Below, in pieces: positions 8,133 to 16,043 of a DNA stretch of 64,000 nucleotides. Source of the stretch: Mesonia sediminis (lineage in GTDB: Bacteria > Bacteroidota > Bacteroidia > Flavobacteriales > Flavobacteriaceae); NCBI RefSeq assembly GCF_042684705.1, contig NZ_JBHULZ010000041.1, forward strand, positions 868,001 through 932,000, read 5' to 3'. Position numbers and translations under genes: made by a program. The stretch's first letter is position 1. Every line of letters starts with the position of its first letter. The notes beneath the pieces were generated by a model, which was not told the DNA's origin, made no database searches, and saw only the letters and a list, made by a program, of their open reading frames with translations.

Positions 8133-9056
8133 TTAGTTAGACTGGTTCACCCAAGCTGAGTTTGCACCTGCTTGATTAACGTGACTTGTGTTTCCTAACA
8201 TTCCTGACTGGGTAACTTTTGCATAGTTATCTGCAGTAATAGCACCTTGTTCTTTTTGCGTGATGTAAGACTTGTTCATTTCACCGTCTTGGTCTACATT
8301 AGCGTAGTTAGTGTTTAGTCCTACTCCCCCAGACTGAGTTACTTCTGAGCGGTTAAAATCACCCAATTGATCTAAGATAGATTTGTTTCCGTCATCATAT
8401 TGCTTAACTTTCTCGATGTTTGAGTATCCTGGAGCTAAATATGCACCTGAAGTCTCTTGTCTTGAAGTAGCATGGTTATCATTACCCATTTGTTCGATAT
8501 CTGAGTAATTACCTTTAGACTGATTTGGTCTGGCTATTTGTCTTACATTAGCATAGTTATCATTTCCTTGTTGATTAACTTTAGACCTGTTATTATCATA
8601 AGTCTGGAAAATAGTAGAACGGTTACCATTTCCATCCTGAATGGCTTTTGCCCAGTTATCTTCGGCGTTCATCCCGTTTCCTTGCTGTATGTCTGAGCGG
8701 TTATCTTGCCCGTCTTGATCTACATAAGCTTTGTTTCTATCCCCTTGTTGTTCAACGGTAGATCTTTGTTGAGTAACTAAACCTCCGTTTTGATCTACTT
8801 TTGCGTAGTTTGAGTCACCACTTGCAGGATTACCTCCCACATTACCTTTTTGATCTACTTTAGAGTAGTTATGCCCTATTTGATCGATGTCGGCTTTGTT
8901 ACCTGTAAACTCTTGGTCTACATCACTATTATTATTACCACTTTGATCTACCCAAGCCTTATTCGTTACACCGGTTTGGTCTACATTACTTGTGTTTTGA
9001 GCGAAAGCAACAGCACCAAAAAGTAGAGCGGCTGCACAGAAAATTGATTTTTTCAT
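8133..9056 (-). CDS. csgA: Major curlin subunit, CsgA-like, about 22 repeats
   Basis: The amyloid-forming fibre subunit. After a signal peptide ending ...AVAFAQ, the whole mature protein is built of imperfect repeats of the form N-x-(S/A)-x-V-(D/x)-Q-x-G about 11-16 residues apart, for example NKAWVDQSGNN, NKAYVDQDGQD, NRSKVNQQGND and NYANVDQDGEM. About 22 units can be counted, against 5 in E. coli CsgA, and the total length is 307 versus 151 residues. Asp is enriched next to the amyloid Gln (VDQ), making the fibre strongly acidic, possibly a marine feature. The last repeat ends at the C-terminus (AWVNQSN). It is first in the curli gene order. Confidence 0.93.
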   Translation of the reverse strand: MKKSIFCAAALLFGAVAFAQNTSNVDQTGVTNKAWVDQSGNNNSDVDQEFTGNKADIDQIGHNYSKVDQKGNVGGNPASGDSNYAKVDQNGGLVTQQRSTVEQQGDRNKAYVDQDGQDNRSDIQQGNGMNAEDNWAKAIQDGNGNRSTIFQTYDNNRSKVNQQGNDNYANVRQIARPNQSKGNYSDIEQMGNDNHATSRQETSGAYLAPGYSNIEKVKQYDDGNKSILDQLGDFNRSEVTQSGGVGLNTNYANVDQDGEMNKSYITQKEQGAITADNYAKVTQSGMLGNTSHVNQAGANSAWVNQSN

Positions 9057-9671
9057 AATTGTAATTTTTAGTTAAAAATTAATTAAAGATTGATTAGGAT
9101 TAGTTTTTAAGCTAATCGGTTTTTAGGTTAATGTCTTCCGTTAGTATAAAAGACACAAAACTCATAAGCTTATAATAAAGAAAATGCAAACCTAATTTCA
9201 TTTTCTTTGAATTCGATTGGGTGTTAACGGTCCCTTTCGGATCGATTGTCTTTGGAATTTCTTCCGCTAATAATCTGGTACTAAATTACATACAGAAGTC
9301 GCTCTTTCAAACAAATTTCACACATTCTCGTTTAAAACTCTATAAACTTAGTTAAAATGTCATTTTTTAACAATCAAAAGCGGTTAATACGTTATTTTTT
9401 ATTTTAAACGTAGTACTACTTTCAAAAATTTAAAATAAATTTTACCTATTTAAAAGATCAGTTATCAAACTACTTGCTATTATTGCTTTTTTAAAAATTT
9501 TATAAATTAAATATCCCCATTACTGGTTATAAATCAACAAGTTAAGACATTCAACTCTAATGTCTTTTGTTGCGTTTGGTCTATTTATCGATTTAAGCGG
9601 CTAATAAAGGATTAAAAAAAAGTTAAAAGAGCTCGAATTGAGTGATTTATACCCTTCTTAATCAATTCAGA
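9057..9671. promoter_or_regulatory. Long upstream region of the curli operon
   Basis: No convincing gene was found here. On the minus strand a TAGGTTTG box (plus 9186-9193) fits the Bacteroidota -7 motif and would give a leader of roughly 125 bases before the major curlin gene. That leader holds a GATTAG-loop-CTAATC hairpin (9098-9117). The hexamer TGTCTT or its complement AAGACA occurs at 9132, 9150, 9247, 9544 and 9561; the first two form one inverted repeat and the last two, extended to 8 bases (AAGACATT...AATGTCTT, 9544-9566), another. These look like candidate operators for regulated curli expression. Confidence 0.45.
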
Positions 9672-9705
9672 ACAAAAAAAAACTACACCCGTTTGAGTGC
9701 AGTTC
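9672..9705 (-). terminator. Rho-independent-type terminator after glnN
   Basis: Reading the minus strand, ACTGCACTCAAACGGGTGTAGT folds into a 7-base stem (one mismatch, loop about 8), followed directly by nine T residues. It lies 22 bases past the glutamine synthetase stop and separates that gene from the curli regulatory region. Confidence 0.8.
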
Positions 9706-9726
9706 TAAATTTATTGTTTTTATTTT

Positions 9727-11913
9727 TTAATGGATTAACAACATTTCACGATATTTAGTTAAAGTCCATATTTCATCATCAACCAGAAGCTCTAATTTAT
9801 CACAATGATACCTGATTTTTTCAAAAAACGGTTTTACCTCAAAACAATATGCTTCTGCTCTTTTTTCAAGATCTTCAAGTTTATTCGCTTTTTTACGCTG
9901 ATCTATCATGGCAGTAATTCCAGAATTGATCTGTTCTATATGATGAGAAATTTGTTCAATTATATTCAACTGCTCCTGTCCGTAATTTTTAAAGCTATCT
10001 CCGTAAATCTCTTTGAGACCTTTTACGTTTTTAATTAAGATATTCTGATAACGAATGGCAGTTGGGATTACGTGATTGCGGGCAATATCGCCCAAAACTC
10101 GTCCCTCTATTTGTATATGTTTAGAGTATTCTTCTAAGTTAATCGCATGACGCGCTTCTAGCTCTATTTTATTCATCACCCCCATTTCTTCATATAACTT
10201 TATAGTATTGGGGTGCATTTGAATTTTAAGTGCTTCGGGGGTAGTTTTATTATTGCTTAACTTTCTCTTCTTAGCTTCCTTCTCCCAAGCCTCTCCATAT
10301 CCATCTCCCTCAAACCTTATTCGCTTTGAGTCACGAATATACTCACGTAAAACATTAAAAACCGCATCATCTTTCTTAAGCTTTTGATCTTTAATTAAAG
10401 AATCAACTTGTAACTTAAACTCTTTTAATTGTTTTGCAACAATCATATTCAACAACGTCATGGGTTTAGCACAGTTGGCAGTTGAACCTACCGCTCTAAA
10501 CTCAAATTTATTTCCTGTAAAGGCAAAAGGGGAAGTTCTATTTCTATCGGTATTATCTAGCAAAATTTCGGGAATCTTACCCACCACATTTAATTTCAAT
10601 TCTGTTTTCTCTTGTGGAGACAATTTCCCATCGGTTACTTTTTCTAATTCGTCTAAGACGTTTGTAAGCTGAGAACCGATAAATACAGATATAATAGCTG
10701 GTGGAGCCTCATTGGCCCCCAAACGATGATCGTTTGATGCAGTTGCAATTACAGAACGCAAGAGCTCTTCATTATCATTTACCGCTTTAATCGTATTTAC
10801 AAAAAAGGTAAGGAATTGTAAATTTTTCATAGGCGTAGAACCTGGACTCAATAAGTTGACTCCCGTACTGGTACATAGAGACCAGTTATTATGCTTACCA
10901 CTACCGTTAACTCCAGCAAATGGCTTTTCATGAAAAAGTACTTTTAATTTATGTTTCTCTGCCACCTTCTCCATTACGTCCATAAGCAATTGGTTGTGAT
11001 CTACCGCCAAGTTGGCTTCTTCAAAAATAGGCGCCAATTCAAATTGACTTGGTGCTACTTCATTATGTCTCGTTTTAACCGGAATACCCAAAAGCATACA
11101 CTCGTTTTCTAAATCTCTCATGTAATCTAGAACACGCGAAGGTATCGCTCCAAAATAATGATCATCTAATTGTTGACCCTTTGCTGCAGAATGCCCTAAA
11201 AGCGTTCTACCAGCTTGCATTATATCTGGCCTACTATTGGCTAGGGAGGCATCTATTAAGAAATATTCTTGTTCCCAACCTAAAGTTGTAATCACTTTAT
11301 TTACTTTCTTATCAAAATACCGTGCTACTTCTGTAGCCGAATGATCTAGTACTTGTAATGAGCGTAACAAGGGAGTTTTAAAATCTAAGGCTTCTCCTGT
11401 ATAAGAAACAAAAATAGTAGGAATACATAAAGTTGTACCTAATATAAATGCTGGTGAAGTAGGATCCCAAGCCGTATAACCGCGAGCTTCGAAGGTATTT
11501 CTTATTCCTCCATTAGGAAAACTCGAAGCATCAGGTTCTTGCTGAACCAATTGTCCACCTCCAAATTTTTCTATAGCCGCATCTCCCATTTCGACATCAA
11601 AAAAGGCATCATGCTTTTCTGCCGATGATCCGGTAAGTGGTTGAAACCAATGTGTATAATGGGTCGCACCTTTGGCTATAGCCCATTCTTTCATCCCTGT
11701 GGAAATGTGATCTGCGACATCTCGCGAAATTTTGCTTCCCTTATCAATAGCATCCATCAAACTTCGATAAGAACTCTTGGTAAGGTATTGGCGCATAGCC
11801 ATTTCATTAAATACATTTTTACCAAATATTTCTGAACGGCGAGGTGCTTCAGATACTGGTACAGGTTGGCGATTTAAGGCTTCTTTTAGTGCTTGAAAAC
11901 GAAGGTTTCCCAT
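9727..11913 (-). CDS. glnN: Glutamine synthetase type III
   Basis: Makes glutamine from glutamate, ammonia and ATP. The start at MGNLRFQALKEALNRQPV (728 residues) is chosen because the 17 codons before it read through the promoter. The length of about 730 residues and motifs FGKNVFNEMAMRQYL, WFQPLTGSSAEKHDAFF, GWEQEYFLID, HNEVAPSQFELAPI and NGSGKHNNWSL define the GSIII (GlnN) class typical of Bacteroidota, not the 450-residue GlnA class. The gene has its own terminator. Upstream lie a TACTTTTG box and a peculiar pair of G-tracts flanking a T8A8 palindrome. Confidence 0.95.
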   Translation of the reverse strand: MGNLRFQALKEALNRQPVPVSEAPRRSEIFGKNVFNEMAMRQYLTKSSYRSLMDAIDKGSKISRDVADHISTGMKEWAIAKGATHYTHWFQPLTGSSAEKHDAFFDVEMGDAAIEKFGGGQLVQQEPDASSFPNGGIRNTFEARGYTAWDPTSPAFILGTTLCIPTIFVSYTGEALDFKTPLLRSLQVLDHSATEVARYFDKKVNKVITTLGWEQEYFLIDASLANSRPDIMQAGRTLLGHSAAKGQQLDDHYFGAIPSRVLDYMRDLENECMLLGIPVKTRHNEVAPSQFELAPIFEEANLAVDHNQLLMDVMEKVAEKHKLKVLFHEKPFAGVNGSGKHNNWSLCTSTGVNLLSPGSTPMKNLQFLTFFVNTIKAVNDNEELLRSVIATASNDHRLGANEAPPAIISVFIGSQLTNVLDELEKVTDGKLSPQEKTELKLNVVGKIPEILLDNTDRNRTSPFAFTGNKFEFRAVGSTANCAKPMTLLNMIVAKQLKEFKLQVDSLIKDQKLKKDDAVFNVLREYIRDSKRIRFEGDGYGEAWEKEAKKRKLSNNKTTPEALKIQMHPNTIKLYEEMGVMNKIELEARHAINLEEYSKHIQIEGRVLGDIARNHVIPTAIRYQNILIKNVKGLKEIYGDSFKNYGQEQLNIIEQISHHIEQINSGITAMIDQRKKANKLEDLEKRAEAYCFEVKPFFEKIRYHCDKLELLVDDEIWTLTKYREMLLIH

Positions 11914-11938
11914 GTTGTGTGTGTTTTTAATTACCCCG

Positions 11939-11946
11939 CAAAAGTA
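11939..11946 (-). promoter_or_regulatory. TAnnTTTG -7 box upstream of glnN
   Basis: TACTTTTG on the minus strand, 25 bases before the chosen glnN ATG. It lies inside the longest possible reading frame, supporting the shorter start. No clear -33 TTG was found at standard spacing. Confidence 0.5.
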
Positions 11947-11969
11947 AATTAAAAATAAAAACACCCCCT

Positions 11970-12022
11970 AAATTTGATTATTTTTTTTAAAAAAAATAAC
12001 ATTTCAAACCAACACCCCCCCC
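11970..12022 (-). repeat. G-tract direct repeat flanking a perfect T8A8 palindrome
   Basis: On the minus strand two copies of TTTAG(5 or 8)TGTT lie 40-50 bases apart (C-tracts on the plus strand at about 11973 and 12015-12022). Between them is a perfect 22-base palindrome TTATTTTTTTT/AAAAAAAATAA (11978-11999). The block sits between the antiporter stop and the glnN promoter. It could be an AT hairpin acting as a terminator for the antiporter, or a regulatory element of glnN. Confidence 0.5.
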
Positions 12023-12033
12023 TAAATAAGCAT

Positions 12034-12978
12034 CTAAACAAAGCTTAAAGCGACAAAAATTGTATAAGCAATAAAAATCACAAATCCTTTATACCTAGTA
12101 AAAACAAATTTTTTAGGCAGGAAAATAAGAGGTAACAAGATTAATGCAAAACCCAGCATCCATAAAATATCCACACTTAATACTTGTTTAGACTGCATTA
12201 CAATTGGTTTTATGATAGCCGTTAGACCCAGTACAGAAGCTATATTAAATATATTTGAACCAATGAGGTTACCTAAAGACAAAGCTTTTTCTTTCTTTAG
12301 GGCAGCAATTACAGAGGCTGCTAATTCAGGAACACTGGTCCCAATAGCAATCATAGTTACCGAGATAACTCGCTCACTAACGCCTATAGCCTCGGCAAGA
12401 TCGACCGCTCCATTAACGAGCAGCTCCGAACCAAAATACAAAGCACTTATCCCAATTATTAACCAAGCAATTATTTTAAAAGAACTCGTTGTTTGCAGCG
12501 CTTCATCTACTTCGTCAGGAATCACTTCGGCATTTTTTCGAGCTCTTCGAATTAATAAAATCAAATAAGCTATAATTCCCAATAAAAATACCAAGCCTTC
12601 AAATCTACTTATTGTGCCATCATTAGCTAAAAAACCGTAAAGCAGTAATGAGAGGCTTATCATTACAGGCCAGTTGAACTTATAGAAATCTTTATCTATT
12701 GCTAAATCACCAATTATGGCTGTAATACCTAGAACCAGCCCTATATTAGCGATATTAGACCCAATTACATTCCCCAGACTTATATCCGAAAACCCTTCTA
12801 AGGCTGCTTGTAAACTCACCAATAATTCGGGCATAGAGGTAGCAAAAGACACTACCGTAAGCCCAATTACCATTTTTGATATATTAAATTTGAAAGATAG
12901 TGCTACAGATGATCTAACCAAAAATTCGCCGCCAACAACTAGCAAGGTTAGCCCGATTAAAATAAAAAGTACAGACAT
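12034..12978 (-). CDS. Calcium/sodium antiporter (CaCA family, YrbG-like)
   Basis: A 314-residue inner-membrane protein with about ten hydrophobic segments and the two inverted alpha-repeats of the CaCA exchangers: VSFATSMPELLVSL...LGNVIGSNIANIGLVLG in the first half and IAIGTSVPELAASV...LGNLIGSNIFNIASVLG in the second. The acidic Glu in each S-x-PE motif binds the cations. A short charged loop (RRARKNAEVIPDEVDE) separates the halves. It probably exchanges Ca2+ for Na+, which fits a sodium-based energy budget, but substrate cannot be read from sequence. Length is normal for the bacterial family. Confidence 0.92.
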   Translation of the reverse strand: MSVLFILIGLTLLVVGGEFLVRSSVALSFKFNISKMVIGLTVVSFATSMPELLVSLQAALEGFSDISLGNVIGSNIANIGLVLGITAIIGDLAIDKDFYKFNWPVMISLSLLLYGFLANDGTISRFEGLVFLLGIIAYLILLIRRARKNAEVIPDEVDEALQTTSSFKIIAWLIIGISALYFGSELLVNGAVDLAEAIGVSERVISVTMIAIGTSVPELAASVIAALKKEKALSLGNLIGSNIFNIASVLGLTAIIKPIVMQSKQVLSVDILWMLGFALILLPLIFLPKKFVFTRYKGFVIFIAYTIFVALSFV

Positions 12979-13118
12979 TTATTTTTTTTGCGAATATACA
13001 ATTTTTACAAGTTTTAAGCGGTAATCCTAACTACTTCGATAAATAATTATTCTCCGTTCCAAATAGGTAATGGATTATATTATTATTAAATTTCCTCTAT
13101 AAAAAACAACCAATAAAC

Positions 13119-13271
13119 ATGAAAAAATTAATTTTTAAAAGTCTGGCCCGTCTCAACAAAAAGGTGTTGCCTAGTTACTCTAAAAAAGGCCTACAAATTG
13201 AAAAAGCAAGTAAATTACAGCTAGCAATAATTGCTTATAGAGCTTGGGTGCTCAAAAACGCCTTAAAGTAA
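13119..13271 (+). CDS. Small basic conserved flavobacterial protein (50 aa)
   Basis: A short complete frame, MKKLIFKSLARLNKKVLPSY...WVLKNALK, strongly basic at the N-terminus with an amphipathic middle (KASKLQLAIIAYRAW). I recall near-identical 50-residue proteins in many flavobacteria that databases often label SsrA-binding protein, but it is far too short to be SmpB and shows no SmpB core, so that label looks unsupported. It is flanked by intergenic DNA on both sides and ends 7 bases before the convergent apt stop. Real function is unknown; membrane or ribosome association are both conceivable. Confidence 0.75.
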   Translation: MKKLIFKSLARLNKKVLPSYSKKGLQIEKASKLQLAIIAYRAWVLKNALK

Positions 13272-13278
13272 TATTGAC

Positions 13279-13791
13279 TCAATAAGAAAGTAAACTATAG
13301 ACTTCTTTTTCACCCAATCGTTTTCGCCCTTCCAAATTGACCAGTTCAAGTAGAAAATTGCATTGCACTACTTCGCCGCCCAGCCTCTCTATTAATCTTA
13401 GAGCTGCACTAGCAGTGCCGCCCGTAGCCAAAACATCATCATGCAAAAGTACTCGATCTCCTTTCTTTATTGCATCCTGATGTATCTCAACCTGATCTTG
13501 CCCGTACTCTAGAGAATAGGTTTCCGCTAAGGTTTTATAAGGCAATTTATTAGCTTTTCTCACCATTACAAATCCCGCATGAAGCTCAACTGCCAACATG
13601 CTAGCAAAAATAAATCCTCTAGACTCAATACCTACCACTTTATCAATCTGTAGCTCCCCAATACCTGCTTTAAATTCAGCTAGAGTTTTTTTAAGAGCAT
13701 CAGGATGCTGTAGGAGAGGAGTAATATCTTTATACATTATCCCAGGTTTAGGAAAATCTACGATATCTCTTATATACTCATTTAAATTCAT
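13279..13791 (-). CDS. apt: Adenine phosphoribosyltransferase
   Basis: Salvages adenine to AMP using PRPP. The 170-residue length is normal. Family landmarks are DFPKPGIMYKDITPLL near the N-terminus, the ESRGFIFA substrate loop, VRKANKLPYKT and the PRPP-binding loop VLLHDDVLATGGTASAA. It runs convergently against the 50-residue gene with only 7 bases between the stops and no obvious terminator there. Confidence 0.95.
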   Translation of the reverse strand: MNLNEYIRDIVDFPKPGIMYKDITPLLQHPDALKKTLAEFKAGIGELQIDKVVGIESRGFIFASMLAVELHAGFVMVRKANKLPYKTLAETYSLEYGQDQVEIHQDAIKKGDRVLLHDDVLATGGTASAALRLIERLGGEVVQCNFLLELVNLEGRKRLGEKEVYSLLSY

Positions 13792-13878
13792 TTCACTTTA
13801 TTTTCTTAATTAGTAGCTTAACGGAATTGCCTTTACTTAATAACGATAAAAGTAAACAAAAAATAGTTCAATAAATTT

Positions 13879-13908
13879 TTGCAGTATGGTATTATTAGTA
13901 TATATTTG
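13879..13908 (+). promoter_or_regulatory. Promoter of tRNA-Arg
   Basis: TTG at 13879-13881, a 19-base spacer and TATATTTG at 13901-13908 match the Bacteroidota -33/-7 consensus closely. It ends 31 bases before the tRNA, the best promoter match in the window. Confidence 0.8.
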
Positions 13909-13939
13909 CACCCGCAACCAGAAATGGTAGTACAATTAA

Positions 13940-14013
13940 GGCCTCGTGGCGCAACTGAATAGCGCATCTGATTACGGCTCAGAAGGTTGCAGGTTTGAAT
14001 CCTGCCGAGGTCA
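13940..14013 (+). tRNA. tRNA-Arg (anticodon ACG)
   Basis: A complete cloverleaf can be drawn: acceptor GGCCTCG pairing with CGAGGTC (one G-T pair), D-stem GCGC/GCGC, anticodon stem TCTGA/TCAGA around loop TTACGGC with anticodon ACG, and T-arm GCAGG-TTTGAAT-CCTGC. No CCA is encoded. A terminator-like hairpin follows. Confidence 0.95.
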
Positions 14014-14025
14014 CAAATAAGTATT

Positions 14026-14077
14026 AAATCTCACTTCACACCAATTACGATTGAGTTTGAATGTGAGATTTTTTTTT
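14026..14077 (+). terminator. Terminator after tRNA-Arg
   Basis: AAATCTCAC at 14026-14034 pairs perfectly with GTGAGATTT at 14063-14071 and is followed by a T-run. The loop is long (28 bases), but position directly after the tRNA supports the call. Confidence 0.7.
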
Positions 14078-14135
14078 ATTTTGAAGACAAAGACAATAAA
14101 GACGGATCAAGGACATTTTCTGGGTTTTTGAGTTT

Positions 14136-14267
14136 TTAAGCAAATAATTTTTCGAGGATTAATAAGAAAAATTCGGGTTTTCCTACTCCTCTTAATTGTG
14201 CTCTAAAAGCTTTAATTTTAGCATTAAAAGATTCCGTCAAGGAAAATTGCAATGGTATTAAAAAATT
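14136..14267 (-). pseudogene. C-terminal remnant of an IS transposase
   Basis: The minus strand reads 43 codons to a TAA: ...SLTESFNAKIKAFRAQLRGV and then GKPEFFLLILEKLFA. The ESFNAKIK-FR-(x)-RGV-xxx-FFL pattern is the C-terminus of DDE transposases common in Bacteroidota (I associate it with the ISAon1-like group). Upstream in this frame a stop appears at once and no other transposase domain or terminal inverted repeat is visible, so only a decayed tail remains. It lies between tRNA-Arg and the rhodanese gene. Confidence 0.7.
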
Positions 14268-14425
14268 TTAACTATAAAGAGATCTAGATTCTTGTTAATA
14301 CACTTAAAAAAAATGCTCTTCAGGTTAAACAAGTTGCTTAGATACAATAGCACTCTATGCGCGTCATAATGGTTTATTACAATCATTACACCCAAAGTCT
14401 TTCAACTTTTTGTAAATGACACAAT

Positions 14426-14455
14426 AAAAAAACCACGCTAATAGCGCGGTTTTTT
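14426..14455 (-). terminator. Terminator of the rhodanese gene
   Basis: AAAAAACC-A-CGC, loop TAATA, GCG-C-GGTTTTTT forms a hairpin with one mismatch and T-runs on both strands, 20 bases past the rhodanese stop. It is bidirectional in appearance. Confidence 0.75.
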
Positions 14456-14474
14456 AAAAATTTTATTGAAATAA

Positions 14475-14786
14475 CTATTTAGTCACTTCACCCTCCCAAA
14501 CTGAAAAGCCTCCTTCCAAATTAAAGGTAGAACTAAAACCCAATTGATCCATAATTTGACAGGCCTGAGCACTCCTTCCTCCGGCTTTACAATACACATA
14601 AAAGTTTTTAGATTTATCTAATTCTTGTGTGTTATTCATAAAATCTTGTGGCTCTTGAATATTTGCTAAAATTGCACCAGGTATATAGCCCTCTTCATAT
14701 TCTTCTGGAGTTCTCACATCTAACAATACGGCATTTTCATCCTTGGCCAGTTGATTTCTCCAAGTTTCTTGATCTAAATTTTTCAT
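14475..14786 (-). CDS. Single-domain rhodanese-like protein
   Basis: A 103-residue cytoplasmic protein formed of one rhodanese fold: VLLDVRTPEEYEEGYIPGA followed by the active-site loop CKAGGRS with Cys66, then ACQIMDQLGF and LEGGFSVWEGEV. The persulfide-carrying cysteine is present, so sulfur transfer is possible. Its physiological substrate cannot be told; such proteins serve thiosulfate or cyanide detoxification, or sulfur relay. It is monocistronic, with its own terminator. Confidence 0.88.
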   Translation of the reverse strand: MKNLDQETWRNQLAKDENAVLLDVRTPEEYEEGYIPGAILANIQEPQDFMNNTQELDKSKNFYVYCKAGGRSAQACQIMDQLGFSSTFNLEGGFSVWEGEVTK

Positions 14787-14891
14787 GTCACCTATTTTTT
14801 AACCTCCGCAAAGTTAATCAAATTTAAAACACCTCAAATAATCTACAAAAGCAAAATTTCAGTAAAGCTTTAAAGTATAAAAAAAACAACT

Positions 14892-14899
14892 TAATTTTG
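14892..14899 (+). promoter_or_regulatory. TAnnTTTG -7 box upstream of the amidotransferase
   Basis: TAATTTTG lies 10 bases before the ATG, implying a very short leader. No -33 TTG at the right spacing was seen. Confidence 0.45.
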
Positions 14900-14909
14900 C
14901 GCCATATAA

Positions 14910-15494
14910 ATGAAAAGCATTACACCTCAATCTAATCACGTTTTAATTATAGACAATCATGATAGTTTTGTCTATAATCTCGCCCACTACATCGAAATGA
15001 ATAACTTCATCCCGATTGTAAAAAGACCTGGGCTAATCGACCTAAATTCAATTGCAAATTACAATCATATTTTAATTTCACCAGGCCCCGGACTTCCTTA
15101 TGAGACACCGTTGCTTGCAGAAGTTATAAAAAAATATGGCAGCACCAAAAACATATTGGGGGTATGTTTAGGACATCAAGCTATAGCTGAATTTTTAGGT
15201 GCCGAATTATACAACTTAAAGGCAGTTCACCACGGAGTATCCTCAAGAATTACAAAGACAAATGCACCAAACCGTTTATTAATGGGACTACCAACGGAGT
15301 TTGACGTGGCCCGATACCACTCCTGGGCAGTAAGAGACCTGCCAGATTGTTTAATCTCTACCAGTTATGACAAGGAAGGATGCATTATGTCTTTTGAACA
15401 TAAAGAGTTTAGGTTATTTGGCGTTCAATTTCACCCCGAATCTATTCTTACACCTTTGGGCATGAATATTCTTAAAAATTGGTTAACATATTAA
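14910..15494 (+). CDS. pabA: Class I glutamine amidotransferase, PabA/TrpG type
   Basis: Supplies ammonia from glutamine for aminodeoxychorismate (folate) or anthranilate (tryptophan) synthesis. It has the triad Cys86 (GVCLGHQA) and His175-Glu177 (FHPES), plus the ISPGPG oxyanion motif near residue 57. The 194-residue length is normal. No chorismate-binding partner is adjacent, and it is not in a trp operon. Being an isolated gene, I favour the folate role (pabA), but TrpG cannot be excluded. Confidence 0.83.
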   Translation: MKSITPQSNHVLIIDNHDSFVYNLAHYIEMNNFIPIVKRPGLIDLNSIANYNHILISPGPGLPYETPLLAEVIKKYGSTKNILGVCLGHQAIAEFLGAELYNLKAVHHGVSSRITKTNAPNRLLMGLPTEFDVARYHSWAVRDLPDCLISTSYDKEGCIMSFEHKEFRLFGVQFHPESILTPLGMNILKNWLTY

Positions 15495-15620
15495 AAATAA
15501 AAAACATTTAACCGAAAATAATAATGATTTAACTTTTTTTTGATAATTCAACAACAATAACTTATTTTTTTGATTATTTTCACACGAATTGCATTTTATA
15601 ATTATTAATAATTCACAATA

Positions 15621-16043
15621 GTGAAATTTAAAGAATCCATACACCACCATTACATTTTAGAAGAAATTCTGTTAGAACATGGTAATTTTTATTTTTGTGC
15701 AGACTTTATTGTGGCTGAAATAAAGCCAGAGGTGTTATGGAATTGGGAAAAAGCTAAAGGTCTTATTTCAATTGCCCGAGATTTTTATAAAGAGGGTATT
15801 CCTAATTTATATATCTCAAATAAAATAAATGAATACGCCATTGATCCCATGGTTTGGAAAAAAGTAATTGACACCCTTGGTCCTACCCACTACATTGCAA
15901 TTTCCCGCACCACATCTTCAAAAGTAAATCTATTATTCGAAGAAATGTTTTACAAAGGAAACATACTGCAAGTTGAAGACCTAAATGAGGCTATAAATTG
16001 GTTTAAAAACAATAAAAATCTTTTAAAGAAGAATAAGATTTAA
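15621..16043 (+). CDS. Conserved-looking protein of unknown function (140 aa)
   Basis: A soluble 140-residue alpha/beta protein with a GTG start, since no in-frame ATG fits better. It reads MKFKESIHHHYILEEILLEH, then a central helix-strand region with AKGLISIARDFYKEGIPNLYISNKINEYAIDP and a C-terminal helix ending in a lysine cluster. The overall pattern of two short strands, helix and a conserved-looking IPNLYISN suggests a small STAS- or SpoIIAA-like fold, but this is only an impression. Both flanking genes are separated by intergenic DNA, so context gives no function. Confidence 0.6.
   Translation: MKFKESIHHHYILEEILLEHGNFYFCADFIVAEIKPEVLWNWEKAKGLISIARDFYKEGIPNLYISNKINEYAIDPMVWKKVIDTLGPTHYIAISRTTSSKVNLLFEEMFYKGNILQVEDLNEAINWFKNNKNLLKKNKI

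Noticed and set aside
8133..9056. Tandem DNA repeat or CRISPR-like array
   Set aside because: The periodicity belongs to imperfect curlin repeats in the protein. Unit lengths vary and there are no identical repeats with unique spacers.
12015..12022. Phase-variable C8 tract
   Set aside because: It is intergenic and upstream of the glnN promoter, so slippage would not switch a reading frame; kept only as part of a regulatory-repeat observation.
13119..13271. SmpB (SsrA-binding protein)
   Set aside because: Only 50 residues and no SmpB core; that name is not supported by the sequence.
13940..14474. Integrative element inserted at tRNA-Arg
   Set aside because: No second copy of the tRNA 3' end and no integrase were seen, only a short transposase tail.
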